In this document: positions 26,713 through 35,448 of the stretch, piece after piece
Layout: every line of letters begins with the position of its first letter
Numbering within the stretch: the stretch's first letter is position 1
Source of the DNA: Thermogutta sp039793925
Lineage (GTDB): Bacteria > Planctomycetota > Planctomycetia > Pirellulales > Thermoguttaceae
DNA length: 64,000 bases
Direction: 5' to 3'
NCBI RefSeq assembly: GCF_039793925.1
Contig: NZ_JBAMME010000307.1
Span: 1 to 64,000 of the forward strand
Notes under the pieces: generated by a model
The model's database searches: none
Told to the model about the DNA's origin: nothing
Seen by the model: only the letters and a program-made list of their open reading frames with translations
Position numbers and translations under genes: made by a program

Positions 26713-27183
26713 ATGGCGTCTCTTTTAAACACCTTCCATATCTCACGTGAAGCTGTGGCACGGCTGGCCACGTCTCCTGTTGTTTCTGTGACCCGAGGCG
26801 TTCCTTTGAGGACTGTTCTCGAGCTGATGCGCGATCAGAAGCTGGGCGCCGTGACCGTCTGTGATCGTGGTCAAACCGTGGGGATTTTCACAGAACGGGA
26901 CGCCCTCCGCTGTCTGGCGGAAGCCACGGATTTGGAGACCCCGATAGGAGATGTGGCGTCTCCCGGCCCGGTAACCGTGAAAAAGAAGGACAGTTTGGCG
27001 GAAGCCATTTCGCGCATGTCCTACCGTGGATATCGCCATCTGCCCTTGGTGGATGAGGACGGACAGGTCGTAGGGATGGTCGATGCGATCAACATCATTC
27101 AGTGGCTTGTGGAGCACTTTCCGCGGGCCGTGTATACATTACCCCCAACTCCTGATGTTTTAATCGAGCGTGAAGGGCCTTGA
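26713..27183 (+). CDS. CBS-pair domain protein
   Basis: 156 residues, essentially two CBS motifs (about 18-75 and 80-135). Features are ARLATSPVVSVTRGVPLRTVLELM, VGIFTERDALRCL, and VKKKDSLAEAISRMSYRGYRHLPLVDEDGQVVGMVD. CBS pairs bind adenosyl nucleotides and report energy state. The ATG at 26713 is preferred over an upstream in-frame codon because GAAGG lies just before it and the CBS pattern begins soon after. It is 13 bp from korA, so co-transcription is very likely. Confidence 0.88.
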   Translation: MASLLNTFHISREAVARLATSPVVSVTRGVPLRTVLELMRDQKLGAVTVCDRGQTVGIFTERDALRCLAEATDLETPIGDVASPGPVTVKKKDSLAEAISRMSYRGYRHLPLVDEDGQVVGMVDAINIIQWLVEHFPRAVYTLPPTPDVLIEREGP

Positions 27184-27196
27184 AAGGTAACATCCC

Positions 27197-29152
27197 ATGG
27201 AACCTCCAATTTCTTCGACCTCCAACAGTTCAACGCCGGGTGGCATTCCGAAAGGCCAGGGCGTTATGGAAAAACGGGTGATTGAGCTGGAAGAAGCGAC
27301 GGTGCGATTTGCTGGGGACTCGGGAGATGGGATGCAGCTCGCCGGGACGCAGTTCACCCATACCTCGGCGGTCGCGGGCAACGATGTGGTCACTTTCCCC
27401 GATTTTCCGGCTGAAATCCGCGCTCCGCGGGGCACCAAAGCAGGGGTGAGCGGCTTTCAGGTGCACTTCGGTGCCAAGCGGGTATACACACCTGGTGACC
27501 AGGTGGATGCGCTGGTGGCGATGAATCCTGCGGCGCTGGCGACCAGTCTTCCGGATCTGGTGCCGGGCGGGTTGCTGATTGTGGACGTGGACTCGTTTTC
27601 TCAGCGCGACCTGGAGCTGGCGGGATACAAATCCAACCCTCTCGAAGACGGCACGGTCGCCAATTACCAACTTGTCACCGTGGAGATCACCCGGCTCACT
27701 CGCGAGGCGGTCAAGGATCTCGGTTTGACGACCAAGGAGGCAGATCGGTGTCGGAACTTCTTCGCGATGGGGCTGGTGTACTGGATCTTTGACCGGCCAC
27801 TGGAACCCACCCTTCGCTTTATCGAGGCCAAATTTGGTAAGAAGCCAATCATCGCCGAGGCCAATCGCCGGGCGCTGATGGCCGGCTATCACTATGGGGA
27901 GACCACGGAGGTTATCCATCACCGTTACGTGGTACCTCCCATTAAGCTCCCGCCCGGAACATACCGCAATATCGTGGGGAATCAGGCGTTGGCATGGGGG
28001 CTCATGGCGGCCGCCCGGCTCAGTGGCTGTGATCTCTTTTTTGCCGGTTACCCGATCACGCCCGCCAGTGACATTCTCCATGAACTGGCCCTCCGCCGCG
28101 AATTTGGGGTCCGTGTGTTTCAGGCGGAGGATGAAATTGCTGCTGTGGCGGCGGCCATTGGAGCCTCGTTCGGAGGTGCCATGGCGGTCACCGCAAGCAG
28201 TGGGCCGGGGATTTCCCTCAAGCTCGAGGGTATTGGTCTGGCCGTTATGCTGGAATTGCCGCTTCTGGTGATTGATGTCCAACGTGCGGGGCCCAGCACC
28301 GGGATGCCCACTAAGACGGAACAGGCCGACCTCCTCCAGGCGATGTTTGGACGGCACGGGGAATGCCCGGTGGCCATCGTGGCTCCTCGGAGTCCTGCCG
28401 ATTGCTTCGACATCGCCATCGAGGCCTGGCGGATCGCCGTCAAACATATGACGCCTGTCATCATTCTTAGCGACGCCTATGTGGCCAACGGTTCCGAACC
28501 CTGGCGGATTCCCAGCATCTCTTCGCTGCCCAAGATTCCTGTGGAACATCCCCAGCCCGTCGAGGGACAGCCCTTCCTCCCCTATGCCCGGAACGAATGG
28601 CTGGCGCGTCCCTGGGCTATCCCGGGAACACCGCAGCTCATGCACCGCATCGGCGGTCTGGAAAAACAGGACGGCACCGGAGGCGTGAGTTACGACGGCG
28701 ACAATCACCAGCGGATGGTGGAACTGCGGGCGAAAAAGGTGGCCCTCATCGCCAAGGATTACCCCCCGCAAATTGTGGAAGGCCCCAAGTCGGGGAAGCT
28801 CCTCGTCGTGAGCTGGGGAAGCACGTTCGGCTCGGTGTATTCGGCGGTGCAGGAGCTGTGGGCAACGGGCCAGGATGTCGCCTTCACGCACCTCCGCTAC
28901 CTCAATCCCCTGCCTCTCGATCTGGAGGATATCCTTTCCCGCTATGAGCACGTCATGGTGCCGGAGTTGAACCTCGGGCAACTGGCCCTGCTGCTCCAGG
29001 CGAAATATCTCCGGCCGGTGCATCGGGTGAATAAGGTGAAGGGTCGGCCCTTCACTGTCAACGAGCTGGTGGAGGCGGCGCTGGGAATTCTCGAAGCCGG
29101 GGAGAAGGCTCCCCAATCGTCGGAGAATGTGATTGTTGAATATGTGAAGTGA
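27197..29152 (+). CDS. korA: 2-oxoacid:ferredoxin oxidoreductase, fused gamma-alpha subunit
   Basis: 651 residues. The N-terminal gamma domain (about 30-230) begins VRFAGDSGDGMQLAGTQFT and has FPDFPAEIRAPRGTKAGVSGFQVHF. The alpha (pyrimidine-binding) domain starts near 255 with GNQALAWGLMAAARLSGCDLFFAGYPITPASDILHEL, then VFQAEDEIAAVAAAIGASFGGAMAVTASSGPGISLKLEGIGLAVMLELPLLVIDVQRAGPSTG. With korB it should interconvert 2-oxoglutarate (or a related 2-oxoacid) plus CoA and the acyl-CoA plus CO2, with ferredoxin. The substrate assignment follows the family; other 2-oxoacids are possible. AAAGGT precedes the ATG; an ATG at 27272 is a second option. Confidence 0.93.
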   Translation: MEPPISSTSNSSTPGGIPKGQGVMEKRVIELEEATVRFAGDSGDGMQLAGTQFTHTSAVAGNDVVTFPDFPAEIRAPRGTKAGVSGFQVHFGAKRVYTPGDQVDALVAMNPAALATSLPDLVPGGLLIVDVDSFSQRDLELAGYKSNPLEDGTVANYQLVTVEITRLTREAVKDLGLTTKEADRCRNFFAMGLVYWIFDRPLEPTLRFIEAKFGKKPIIAEANRRALMAGYHYGETTEVIHHRYVVPPIKLPPGTYRNIVGNQALAWGLMAAARLSGCDLFFAGYPITPASDILHELALRREFGVRVFQAEDEIAAVAAAIGASFGGAMAVTASSGPGISLKLEGIGLAVMLELPLLVIDVQRAGPSTGMPTKTEQADLLQAMFGRHGECPVAIVAPRSPADCFDIAIEAWRIAVKHMTPVIILSDAYVANGSEPWRIPSISSLPKIPVEHPQPVEGQPFLPYARNEWLARPWAIPGTPQLMHRIGGLEKQDGTGGVSYDGDNHQRMVELRAKKVALIAKDYPPQIVEGPKSGKLLVVSWGSTFGSVYSAVQELWATGQDVAFTHLRYLNPLPLDLEDILSRYEHVMVPELNLGQLALLLQAKYLRPVHRVNKVKGRPFTVNELVEAALGILEAGEKAPQSSENVIVEYVK

Positions 29153-29242
29153 AAGGTCGCTCACCCTGAAAAAACCGAGGTTGAGCCGATCACACAAAAA
29201 CAGCGAACGCAATTGAAATTCATTCTGCGAGAGGATCCATCC

Positions 29243-30292
29243 ATGTCGGTCGATGCTCTGATCGAAGCAGCTAAACTGACCCCCAACGATTATGCGAGTG
29301 GGCAGGAGGTGCGATGGTGCCCCGGTTGCGGGGACTATGCCATCCTCGCCCAGGTCAAGAAAACGCTGGCCAGCCTGGGTTTGCCTCGGGAGAAGACAGT
29401 ATTCATCTCGGGCATTGGGTGTTCCAGCCGCTTTCCGTACTACGTGAATACGTACGGGATCCACGGGATTCACGGCCGGGCCCCGGCTATTGCCACCGGG
29501 CTCAAGTGCACCCGTCCGGACCTTCACGTATGGGTGATCACCGGGGATGGCGATGGACTGAGTATCGGCGGTAATCATTTGATGCACGTCATTCGCCGAA
29601 ACGTGGATCTGACCATCCTGCTGTTCAACAACCGGATCTACGGGCTGACAAAAGGCCAGTCGTCTCCGACCACACCGCTCGGCCATCCCACCAAGAGCAA
29701 CCCTTTTGGCACGCTAGAACATCCGGTCAATGCCCTCTCACTCGCGATCGGTGCGGAGGCCACATTTGTCGCGCGGAGTATCGACGTCTACCAGAAACAT
29801 CTGGCGATGGTGCTGGAAAGGGCAGCTGCCCATAAAGGCACATCGTTCGTGGAAATCTACCAAAACTGTGTTGTCTTCTACGACGGGGCTTGGGAATACG
29901 CCACAGATCGCCAGGTTAAGGAGGATCATATTCTGGAACTCGAGCATGGAAAGCCGATGATCTTCGGCAAGAATCGAAACAAAGGCATTCGATTCCGTGG
30001 ATGTGCCCCCGAGATCGTGGAACTGGGAGACGGCGTCACAGAAGCGGACATCGCTGTCCACGATGAAAAGGCTGCCGATCCCACTCTGGCGTATGTCCTC
30101 AGCCGCATGCGTTATCCTGATTTCCCGGAACCGATTGGTGTATTCCGTGCGGTGGAGCAGCCAACCTATGACGGCCTGCTCAACGAGCACATGGCCAAGG
30201 CGATCGCGGCCCGCGGGGAACATCGGTCCTTGGATGATCTCTTTCACGAAGGCGACACCTGGGAGGTGCCTGAGAGTGGTTCTCAGTCGTGA
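29243..30292 (+). CDS. korB: 2-oxoacid:ferredoxin oxidoreductase, beta subunit
   Basis: 349 residues from the ATG at 29243, which has GAGAGGA upstream. It carries RWCPGCGDYAIL (C26, C29), GIGCSSRFPYYVNTYGIHGIHGRAPAIATGLK and the thiamine diphosphate motif GDGDGLSIGGNHLMHVIRRNVDLTILLFNN, then GLTKGQSSPTTPLG. It is the TPP-binding partner of korA. No ferredoxin-like delta subunit is next to it, as expected for the two-subunit type. Confidence 0.94.
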   Translation: MSVDALIEAAKLTPNDYASGQEVRWCPGCGDYAILAQVKKTLASLGLPREKTVFISGIGCSSRFPYYVNTYGIHGIHGRAPAIATGLKCTRPDLHVWVITGDGDGLSIGGNHLMHVIRRNVDLTILLFNNRIYGLTKGQSSPTTPLGHPTKSNPFGTLEHPVNALSLAIGAEATFVARSIDVYQKHLAMVLERAAAHKGTSFVEIYQNCVVFYDGAWEYATDRQVKEDHILELEHGKPMIFGKNRNKGIRFRGCAPEIVELGDGVTEADIAVHDEKAADPTLAYVLSRMRYPDFPEPIGVFRAVEQPTYDGLLNEHMAKAIAARGEHRSLDDLFHEGDTWEVPESGSQS

Positions 30293-30348
30293 TGTGACGC
30301 GACGCTTTGACCTTTGAAAGACGATGTTAGAAACAGGTACAGGATAGC

Positions 30349-30870
30349 ATGGCGCGGATTATCTGCCCCGATTGTGGCCACGAGAACTTGGCGGGTGCCG
30401 ACGAGTGCGTCCGCTGCCATCAACCGCTCACCCAGGAAGAGACGTTTGTTCCCCAGAATGAGCTAGAGCGGAGCGTTGCCTACGATCACATCGGCCGGCT
30501 GGACATCCGCGATCCTGTCTGTGTATCACCGGAAACACCGGTAGGGGAAGTCCTGCGGCGGATGGTTGCCGCACGCACCGGCTGCGCGCTGGTCATGGAA
30601 GGGGCGCAACTTGTGGGCATCTTCACAGAACGCGATGCCCTGCTTCGGCTGAGCCTCGATCGGGCGGAGTGGGAACACAAGCCTGTTCGTGATTTTATGA
30701 CCTCGCCTGTAGAGACGCTTGAGTTGGAAGACCGTTTGGCGTTTGCGATCCACCGCATGGCGGTCGGTGGTTACCGGCACATTCCGATCCTCAGCGATGG
30801 CCAGGTCGTGGGGGTGGTCTCTGTGCGTGAGGTCTTCCGCCACCTCACGCGACTTCTCGAGGCGGGTTGA
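30349..30870 (+). CDS. CBS-pair protein with N-terminal zinc ribbon
   Basis: 173 residues. Residues 1-30 form a small zinc ribbon (ICPDCGHENLAGADECVRCHQPL, two CxxC pairs). A CBS pair follows (about 45-170) with VGIFTERDALLRLSL and MAVGGYRHIPILSDGQVVGVV, close to the pattern in the CBS protein at the head of the cluster. Predicted nucleotide sensor. It is 56 bp after korB and probably the last gene of the same transcript. Confidence 0.88.
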   Translation: MARIICPDCGHENLAGADECVRCHQPLTQEETFVPQNELERSVAYDHIGRLDIRDPVCVSPETPVGEVLRRMVAARTGCALVMEGAQLVGIFTERDALLRLSLDRAEWEHKPVRDFMTSPVETLELEDRLAFAIHRMAVGGYRHIPILSDGQVVGVVSVREVFRHLTRLLEAG

Positions 30871-30938
30871 ATAGAGCCCAAGAACGCGTCGGTGCCGCCG
30901 TTATGCTCTCCTAATGGAAAATCACCCCAGTGAAGAGT

Positions 30939-32888
30939 CTAGCGGACGGCCGATTCTGTTCCCGCAGCGGCACGCCGGGTCAGATTCGGAGATTGCGTCG
31001 TACCGGCCAGAAAATTGTCAATTGTGGCGGCCGCTCGTAGCTTGTCAAAATAGTCCGCCATCGCCAGGCGCAGCTTCTTTTCTCGAATATCCTCCACGAG
31101 GATGTCTTTTACAGAAGCGAAGTCCACATCCACCGGTTTAGTAAAGCCCAGACAGTACAGAATGACGTAGGTTTCCGGTCCCACCTGAATAATTCCCGAG
31201 ATTTCCCCGGGCTTGAGCGAGAAGGCTTCTTCCTCCAAATTGGGTTGACCGCCGTGTCTCTGGATGGGGGCCACCTCGCCCCGGAGGGCCCGCGTGGCGG
31301 GATCGATGGAATACTGTTCCGCGAGGTCGGCGAAATTCTCTTCTGTGGGATTGGCGCGCGCTTTTTCCCATACCTGTTGGGCCCGGCGGAGATTGTTAAG
31401 CACAATGGCCCGGCAACGCACCCGCGGACCGTAATTCGCTTCAAACGCCTTTTTCAGGTCTTCCTCCGTCACCTGAACATCAGCGTTGACCAGCTTTTTC
31501 AGCGCCACGGCAGGCCAGACGAGGTCGTGCCGATAGATCTCCGGTGTGATGTTCTGTTGCTCACAAATCATCCCCACCCATCGTTCCACGTCAGGCTTGC
31601 CGTCGGCCCGCGGGGGGAGATTCTGTGAGGCGAGACGCGCGATTTCCGCGTCCACATCGGCATCGGTGACCGTGAGGCCTTTCTTCTTGCATGCCTGTTC
31701 AATGAGTTTGCGGTTGATGGTCAACTCGAGCACTTCTTCCCCATGGCGGTCGATGCAGATCTCACCGAGATCTTCCAGTCGGATCGGCCGACCGTTAATG
31801 AGGGCAGCCACGCCAGGCATCTGTTGCCGCTTCTGGGGATCGTTGAGGACATTGACCACCTGGGCCCGTTTTTGAAGCTCTTGAAAGATTTCCTGGGCGA
31901 CCGTCCGCATCTTGGCGTCGCGGGCCATTTCTTCCAGTTCCGCCCGCACGTCTTCCAGACGTACTTTCACAGGGGGGAGCTGATCCTCGCACTTCAGGAT
32001 GACGAACTGGTTGGCCACGGGAATAACCGAAGAAATCTCCCCCGGTTTGAGACGGAAGGCCACGTCTTCAATTTCTTTCTGGCCCACGTGTTTGCGGATC
32101 GGCTGGATGAGCCCCTTAAGACTGGCGCTGGCCGCGTCCTCGGAATACTGCTTGGCCAGTTCGCCGAACTGGTCGGGATGGGCGACCGCTTCGCTCCGCA
32201 GCCGTTCCGCCAAATCGCGCCGGCTAACAACAATCATCCGGGCTTTGACGGCCGGCCCATAGCGACTCTCAAATTCCCGTTGGATTTCCTCGGGCGTGAC
32301 AAGGAGCTTTTGCCCCGCCAGCTTTCTCAGGGCCAGCATCGGCCAAATGATATCGCGCCGGTATTGCTCGGGCTTGATGCCACGTTCGTCCTTGAGAAGT
32401 TTCAGCCAGGCTTCCACAGGCATACCGAATCGGGTGGCCATCCGCGTGATTTCAGCGTCGATTTCTTCCGCCGTGATGGAGATGCCGCGCCGCTGGCACT
32501 CCTCCATAATAAGGTACTTGTTCACCACACTTTCCAAAACTTCTTCGCCGTAGCGACGCAGACATTCCCGACGCAGTTCCTCACGGGTGATGGGTTCCCC
32601 GTTGACTACCGCCACGATCTGGGGCTGGCTTGATTGTGACGAAACAGCACCCTCACTACGGGTCGGCGAGGATGTTGCAGAATTTCCGCGAGGTGCGGGA
32701 GCAGGAATGGCTTCAGGGGTTGAACGGGCAGTGTTCGCGGGACTGGTGCCCGGTCCCTGCGCTGTGGCCCATTCGCTTCCCCAAAACCAGCGAATGGCTA
32801 CTGCCGCGCCGATAATTCCGAGAGGCACCAGGACGAGTTTCCAGCGGATGTGACGCTTCCCTGCAGAGAGGAATTCCTTTCCTTGCAT
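30939..32888 (-). CDS. Membrane-anchored parvulin-type peptidyl-prolyl isomerase, duplicated
   Basis: 649 residues from the ATG at 32888, with GGAGGGAC upstream. A single N-terminal membrane helix (about 15-35, LVLVPLGIIGAAVAIRWFW) and a Pro/Ser/Ala linker precede two copies of a SurA/PrsA-like unit. Each unit has a helical chaperone part (IVAVVNGEPITREELRRECLRRYGEEVLESVVNKYLI; VAALINGRPIRLEDLGEICIDRHGEEVLELTINRKLI) and a parvulin-like domain ending in FRLKPGEISSVIPV or FSLKPGEISGIIQV. It should fold exported proteins in the periplasm. A strong promoter lies 75 bp upstream. Confidence 0.88.
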   Translation of the reverse strand: MQGKEFLSAGKRHIRWKLVLVPLGIIGAAVAIRWFWGSEWATAQGPGTSPANTARSTPEAIPAPAPRGNSATSSPTRSEGAVSSQSSQPQIVAVVNGEPITREELRRECLRRYGEEVLESVVNKYLIMEECQRRGISITAEEIDAEITRMATRFGMPVEAWLKLLKDERGIKPEQYRRDIIWPMLALRKLAGQKLLVTPEEIQREFESRYGPAVKARMIVVSRRDLAERLRSEAVAHPDQFGELAKQYSEDAASASLKGLIQPIRKHVGQKEIEDVAFRLKPGEISSVIPVANQFVILKCEDQLPPVKVRLEDVRAELEEMARDAKMRTVAQEIFQELQKRAQVVNVLNDPQKRQQMPGVAALINGRPIRLEDLGEICIDRHGEEVLELTINRKLIEQACKKKGLTVTDADVDAEIARLASQNLPPRADGKPDVERWVGMICEQQNITPEIYRHDLVWPAVALKKLVNADVQVTEEDLKKAFEANYGPRVRCRAIVLNNLRRAQQVWEKARANPTEENFADLAEQYSIDPATRALRGEVAPIQRHGGQPNLEEEAFSLKPGEISGIIQVGPETYVILYCLGFTKPVDVDFASVKDILVEDIREKKLRLAMADYFDKLRAAATIDNFLAGTTQSPNLTRRAAAGTESAVR

Positions 32889-32962
32889 GTCGGTCCCTCC
32901 TGTAACCGAGCGCATGGGGAACAGAGTGGGTCAAGAAACACGCGTCTCCACCGAGACGCCGC

Positions 32963-32992
32963 AATATAGCACCCCCTGGAGACCAGGGTCAA
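32963..32992 (-). promoter_or_regulatory. Sigma-70-type promoter for the isomerase gene
   Basis: On the minus strand TTGACC (32992-32987), an 18 bp spacer and TATATT (32968-32963). Start of transcription is predicted about 70 bases before the ATG. Confidence 0.65.
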
Positions 32993-33237
32993 GGCGAATT
33001 TTTTACGAAGGTCCCGCGCAAGTCATCCGGGAAGAATCTTGCACCGCAGGGGCAATTGATTGATCGCGTGGAGAGCACGGTGCCCGCGGACGGGTTGATC
33101 AGACTTCGGGTATGGCCAATTCATGAATTGCCCCAACCGGCAAAGCAATCGAATCAATCAGTTGAACCGGTGAACCAGACACGACTCGCGGAGAGCGAAA
33201 CTTTGCCACAACAGTGCCAGGCAACGGCGGCCCCGGT
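32993..33237. other. Intergenic region with palindromic repeat
   Basis: The gap between the isomerase promoter and the end of the Rrf2 gene holds repeat copy 3 and no recognisable gene. Confidence 0.4.
33113..33134. repeat. Dispersed palindromic repeat, copy 3
   Basis: TGGC, then the exact CAATTCATGAATTG core, then CCCC. Only the left arm deviates from the perfect palindrome. Flanks (TAT before, AACC after) match the outer context of copies 4 and 5 when read in the reverse direction. Confidence 0.8.
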
Positions 33238-33729
33238 TCAGCTCAGGGGCGTGAACTGACAGGGCGGGTCGAGGGATTGCGACCCACCGTCCCCGGGTGC
33301 GGAGATGGTCACCAGGTCCAGGGCCTGCGCCATCCGCTGGAGAGTAGTGTGAGAGAGATAATCGTGCACCTCGCGGTGGACCATATTCACCAGATCACCC
33401 AGCATGCAATTGGCTGCTCCGTTTCGGCAAATCGGCTCGCCCAAGAGGCACCCTGCTGTGGGAAGCGGTCCCTCAATCGCCTGATAGATTTCGGCGAGCG
33501 TGATCTCCTCGGGCGGGCGTGTCAGTTCAAAACCACCGTGAGGGCCCCGTACGGAGCGCAAAAGACCCGCCTTGACAAGACGTTGCATGACCTTGGCGAG
33601 ATGGTGCGTCGAGGCTCGGAGGACCTCCGCGAGGCGTTCGGTCGTCCACCGCTGTGGCGAACGCGCCATCACTCCTAGTGCGTGGAGCGCCAGAGATGCG
33701 GCTTCTGAAATACGAACCAAACCGGTCAT
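33238..33729 (-). CDS. Rrf2 family transcriptional regulator, probable Fe-S type
   Basis: 163 residues from the ATG at 33729 (AGAGGTAA upstream). The winged-helix region is RISEAASLALHALGVMARSPQRWTTERLAEVLRASTHHLAKVMQRLVKAGLLRSVRGPHGGFEL, as in IscR, NsrR and RirA. C94, C101 and C108 (CLLGEPICRNGAANC) are positioned like the cluster ligands of IscR (C-x5-C-x5-C) but with six residues between each, so it probably binds an Fe-S cluster. The signal could be iron, Fe-S status or NO. No obvious target gene adjoins it. Confidence 0.88.
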   Translation of the reverse strand: MTGLVRISEAASLALHALGVMARSPQRWTTERLAEVLRASTHHLAKVMQRLVKAGLLRSVRGPHGGFELTRPPEEITLAEIYQAIEGPLPTAGCLLGEPICRNGAANCMLGDLVNMVHREVHDYLSHTTLQRMAQALDLVTISAPGDGGSQSLDPPCQFTPLS

Positions 33730-33870
33730 GGGGTTACCTCTTTCGCAAGGGGAATGCCCAGAGCGCTGGACAACCAACCGCCAGTGTCAGCGGAACGACC
33801 AGAACCGCTCTACTACCGATTGCAAAAACAATTTTTCAAATCCAGAATTTGTCGTACCATTGATACCTAA

Positions 33871-33899
33871 ATTATACGGCCGCAGACCCGCCAGGCCAA
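33871..33899 (-). promoter_or_regulatory. Promoter for the Rrf2 regulator
   Basis: On the minus strand TTGGCC (33899-33894), a 17 bp spacer and a perfect TATAAT (33876-33871), about 140 bp before the start codon. It lies just downstream of coaC in the same direction, giving rrf2 its own transcript. Confidence 0.55.
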
Positions 33900-33966
33900 A
33901 CGAGGTTGCTTATTGTGGGAACAGAACGAGGCTGAAAAGACAACGCCGGTTGTCGATTGGCCGTGA

Positions 33967-34530
33967 TTACCCGGGCTCCGCTGGCGGTCCGGTCAGTTCT
34001 TCGAGAATGGCCTTCAAACGCACGAAAATCGTTTCCGGCTCAGCCATCCTGCCCGGGCCGGTCATACCACAACTGAGGTAGCCCTCCTCTGGATCAATGA
34101 CGATGAAACCATCTTCCCGCAGTCGCTGGACATTTCGCTGCACGGCCGGTTTCTGCCACATCCGTGTGTTCATGGCGGGGGCAATCACGATGGGACCGGC
34201 AAATGCCAGAACCGTCGTGGAGAGCAGATCATCGGCCAATCCCCAGGCAGCCTTGGCCAGAAAGTTCGCCGTCGCCGGTGCCACGCAGAGGATGTCTGCT
34301 TTCTCCGCCAGATCGATATGCGGATGTGCGCTCAGCGGAGCCCACATATCGAGCGCGACGGGCCGACCTGTCAGCGCTTCGAACGTTTTCGGCGCCACGA
34401 GCTGAGTTGCGGCCTGGGTCATGATGACGGTGACACCGGCACCGGCCTGGACGAGACGACTCACCAGGGCTGCCGTCTTGTAGGCTGCGATACCCCCGGT
34501 CACACCTATGACTATCTCACGCCCTTTCAT
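33967..34530 (-). CDS. coaC: Phosphopantothenoylcysteine decarboxylase (CoaC only)
   Basis: 187 residues, the flavoprotein half of the usual CoaBC fusion. It has IVIGVTGGIAAYKTAALV, the catalytic HIDL (71-74, like the HIxL His of HFCD proteins), ADILCVAPATANFLAKAAWGLADDLLSTT, the PAMNTRMW substrate motif (118-125) and C154 in LSCGMTGPGRMAE. It decarboxylates phosphopantothenoylcysteine in CoA synthesis. The CoaB synthetase domain is missing, so that step must be encoded elsewhere. Its start overlaps rpoZ by 4 bp. Confidence 0.93.
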   Translation of the reverse strand: MKGREIVIGVTGGIAAYKTAALVSRLVQAGAGVTVIMTQAATQLVAPKTFEALTGRPVALDMWAPLSAHPHIDLAEKADILCVAPATANFLAKAAWGLADDLLSTTVLAFAGPIVIAPAMNTRMWQKPAVQRNVQRLREDGFIVIDPEEGYLSCGMTGPGRMAEPETIFVRLKAILEELTGPPAEPG

Positions 34531-34781
34531 AAGGAGCTCAAACTGCGTGGCGGTTGATCCGATTGGTCGGCCACAGTGCGAACATTGCCGCCCATATCGA
34601 GGTAGATTTTATCCTCCATGATCTCCCGGAGGACGATCTTCATGCGATCTTTGGTGTCCAGATCGACAAGCGGCGGGGCTCCCTTCATAAGCGCCACCAG
34701 CCGTTTTTGAATGAGGGTGGAGAGCTTGAAACGGCCTCCCACCTTGTCGATGAGGGCATCATCTTTGAGTTCTTCGTACAT
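34527..34781 (-). CDS. rpoZ: DNA-directed RNA polymerase omega subunit
   Basis: 84 residues. The pattern GGRFKLSTLIQKRLVALMKGAPP followed by a conserved helix region is that of RpoZ, which helps assemble RNA polymerase. The position directly after gmk is a common arrangement for rpoZ in bacteria and supports the call. It overlaps the end of gmk by 23 bp and the start of coaC by 4 bp. Confidence 0.85.
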   Translation of the reverse strand: MYEELKDDALIDKVGGRFKLSTLIQKRLVALMKGAPPLVDLDTKDRMKIVLREIMEDKIYLDMGGNVRTVADQSDQPPRSLSSL

Positions 34782-35448
34782 GGACCTGACCTCCTGTTTC
34801 CGACTGGGAAAGTGCTGGCTGATCGGTTTCGGTCTCGCTTGGGGGAATTCCCGCTTCTTTTTTCAGGATGTCGCAAATGGCGCGGACGGTGTCATCCAGT
34901 CGATCGTTCACGACACGGTAACGGTACCGCTCGGAAAGCCGTAGCTCCTCCGCTGCCCGTTCCAGACGCAGCCGTACGACGTCTTCCGGTTCCGTACCGC
35001 GTCCTCGAAGTCGCTTTTCCAATTCTTCCCAACTGGTGGGCAAAAGAAAGATACTCACGGCGTCGGGGAATTGCTCTTGAACAGTCAGCGCTCCCCGCAC
35101 ATCGATGACCAAAAGCACCCACTTACCTGATTGTAATGTGGCCAGAACCGGTTCTTTCAAGGTTCCGTACCAGTGGCCGTCCTCGAACACCTGGAAGCAT
35201 TCCAGAAAGGCCCCCGCCTGTCGGAGTCGATCGAATTCTTCCGGGGTGAAGAATCGATAATGAACACCATCGATTTCCTCCGGACGACGAGGCCGCGTGG
35301 TGGCCGACACACTCCGCACGAGTGGTATCGGGGATTCTGCCAGCAGCCGATTGGCCACCGTGGTCTTACCCACTCCCGAAGGCCCGGAAAGGATGACAAT
35401 ACGTCCGGGGCGATGTTCCGGCCCCTGTGAAGGACGGTCACTCGACAT
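34759..35448 (-). CDS. gmk: Guanylate kinase
   Basis: 229 residues. The P-loop is SGPSGVGKTT (about 21-30), followed by SVSATTRPRRPEEIDGVHYRFFTPEEFDRL and FLECFQVFEDGHWYGTL, then VLLVIDVRGALTVQEQFPDAVSIFLLP and RLRGRGTEPEDVVRLRLERAAEEL. It phosphorylates GMP to GDP. The C-terminal extension (about 200-229) is polar and its coding region is shared in part with rpoZ. Confidence 0.96.
   Translation of the reverse strand: MSSDRPSQGPEHRPGRIVILSGPSGVGKTTVANRLLAESPIPLVRSVSATTRPRRPEEIDGVHYRFFTPEEFDRLRQAGAFLECFQVFEDGHWYGTLKEPVLATLQSGKWVLLVIDVRGALTVQEQFPDAVSIFLLPTSWEELEKRLRGRGTEPEDVVRLRLERAAEELRLSERYRYRVVNDRLDDTVRAICDILKKEAGIPPSETETDQPALSQSETGGQVHVRRTQR

Noticed and set aside
27230..29686. 818-codon open frame on the minus strand opposite korA and korB
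   Set aside because: It lies entirely opposite two well-supported enzyme genes and its translation is His/Arg/Asp-rich with no known motif.
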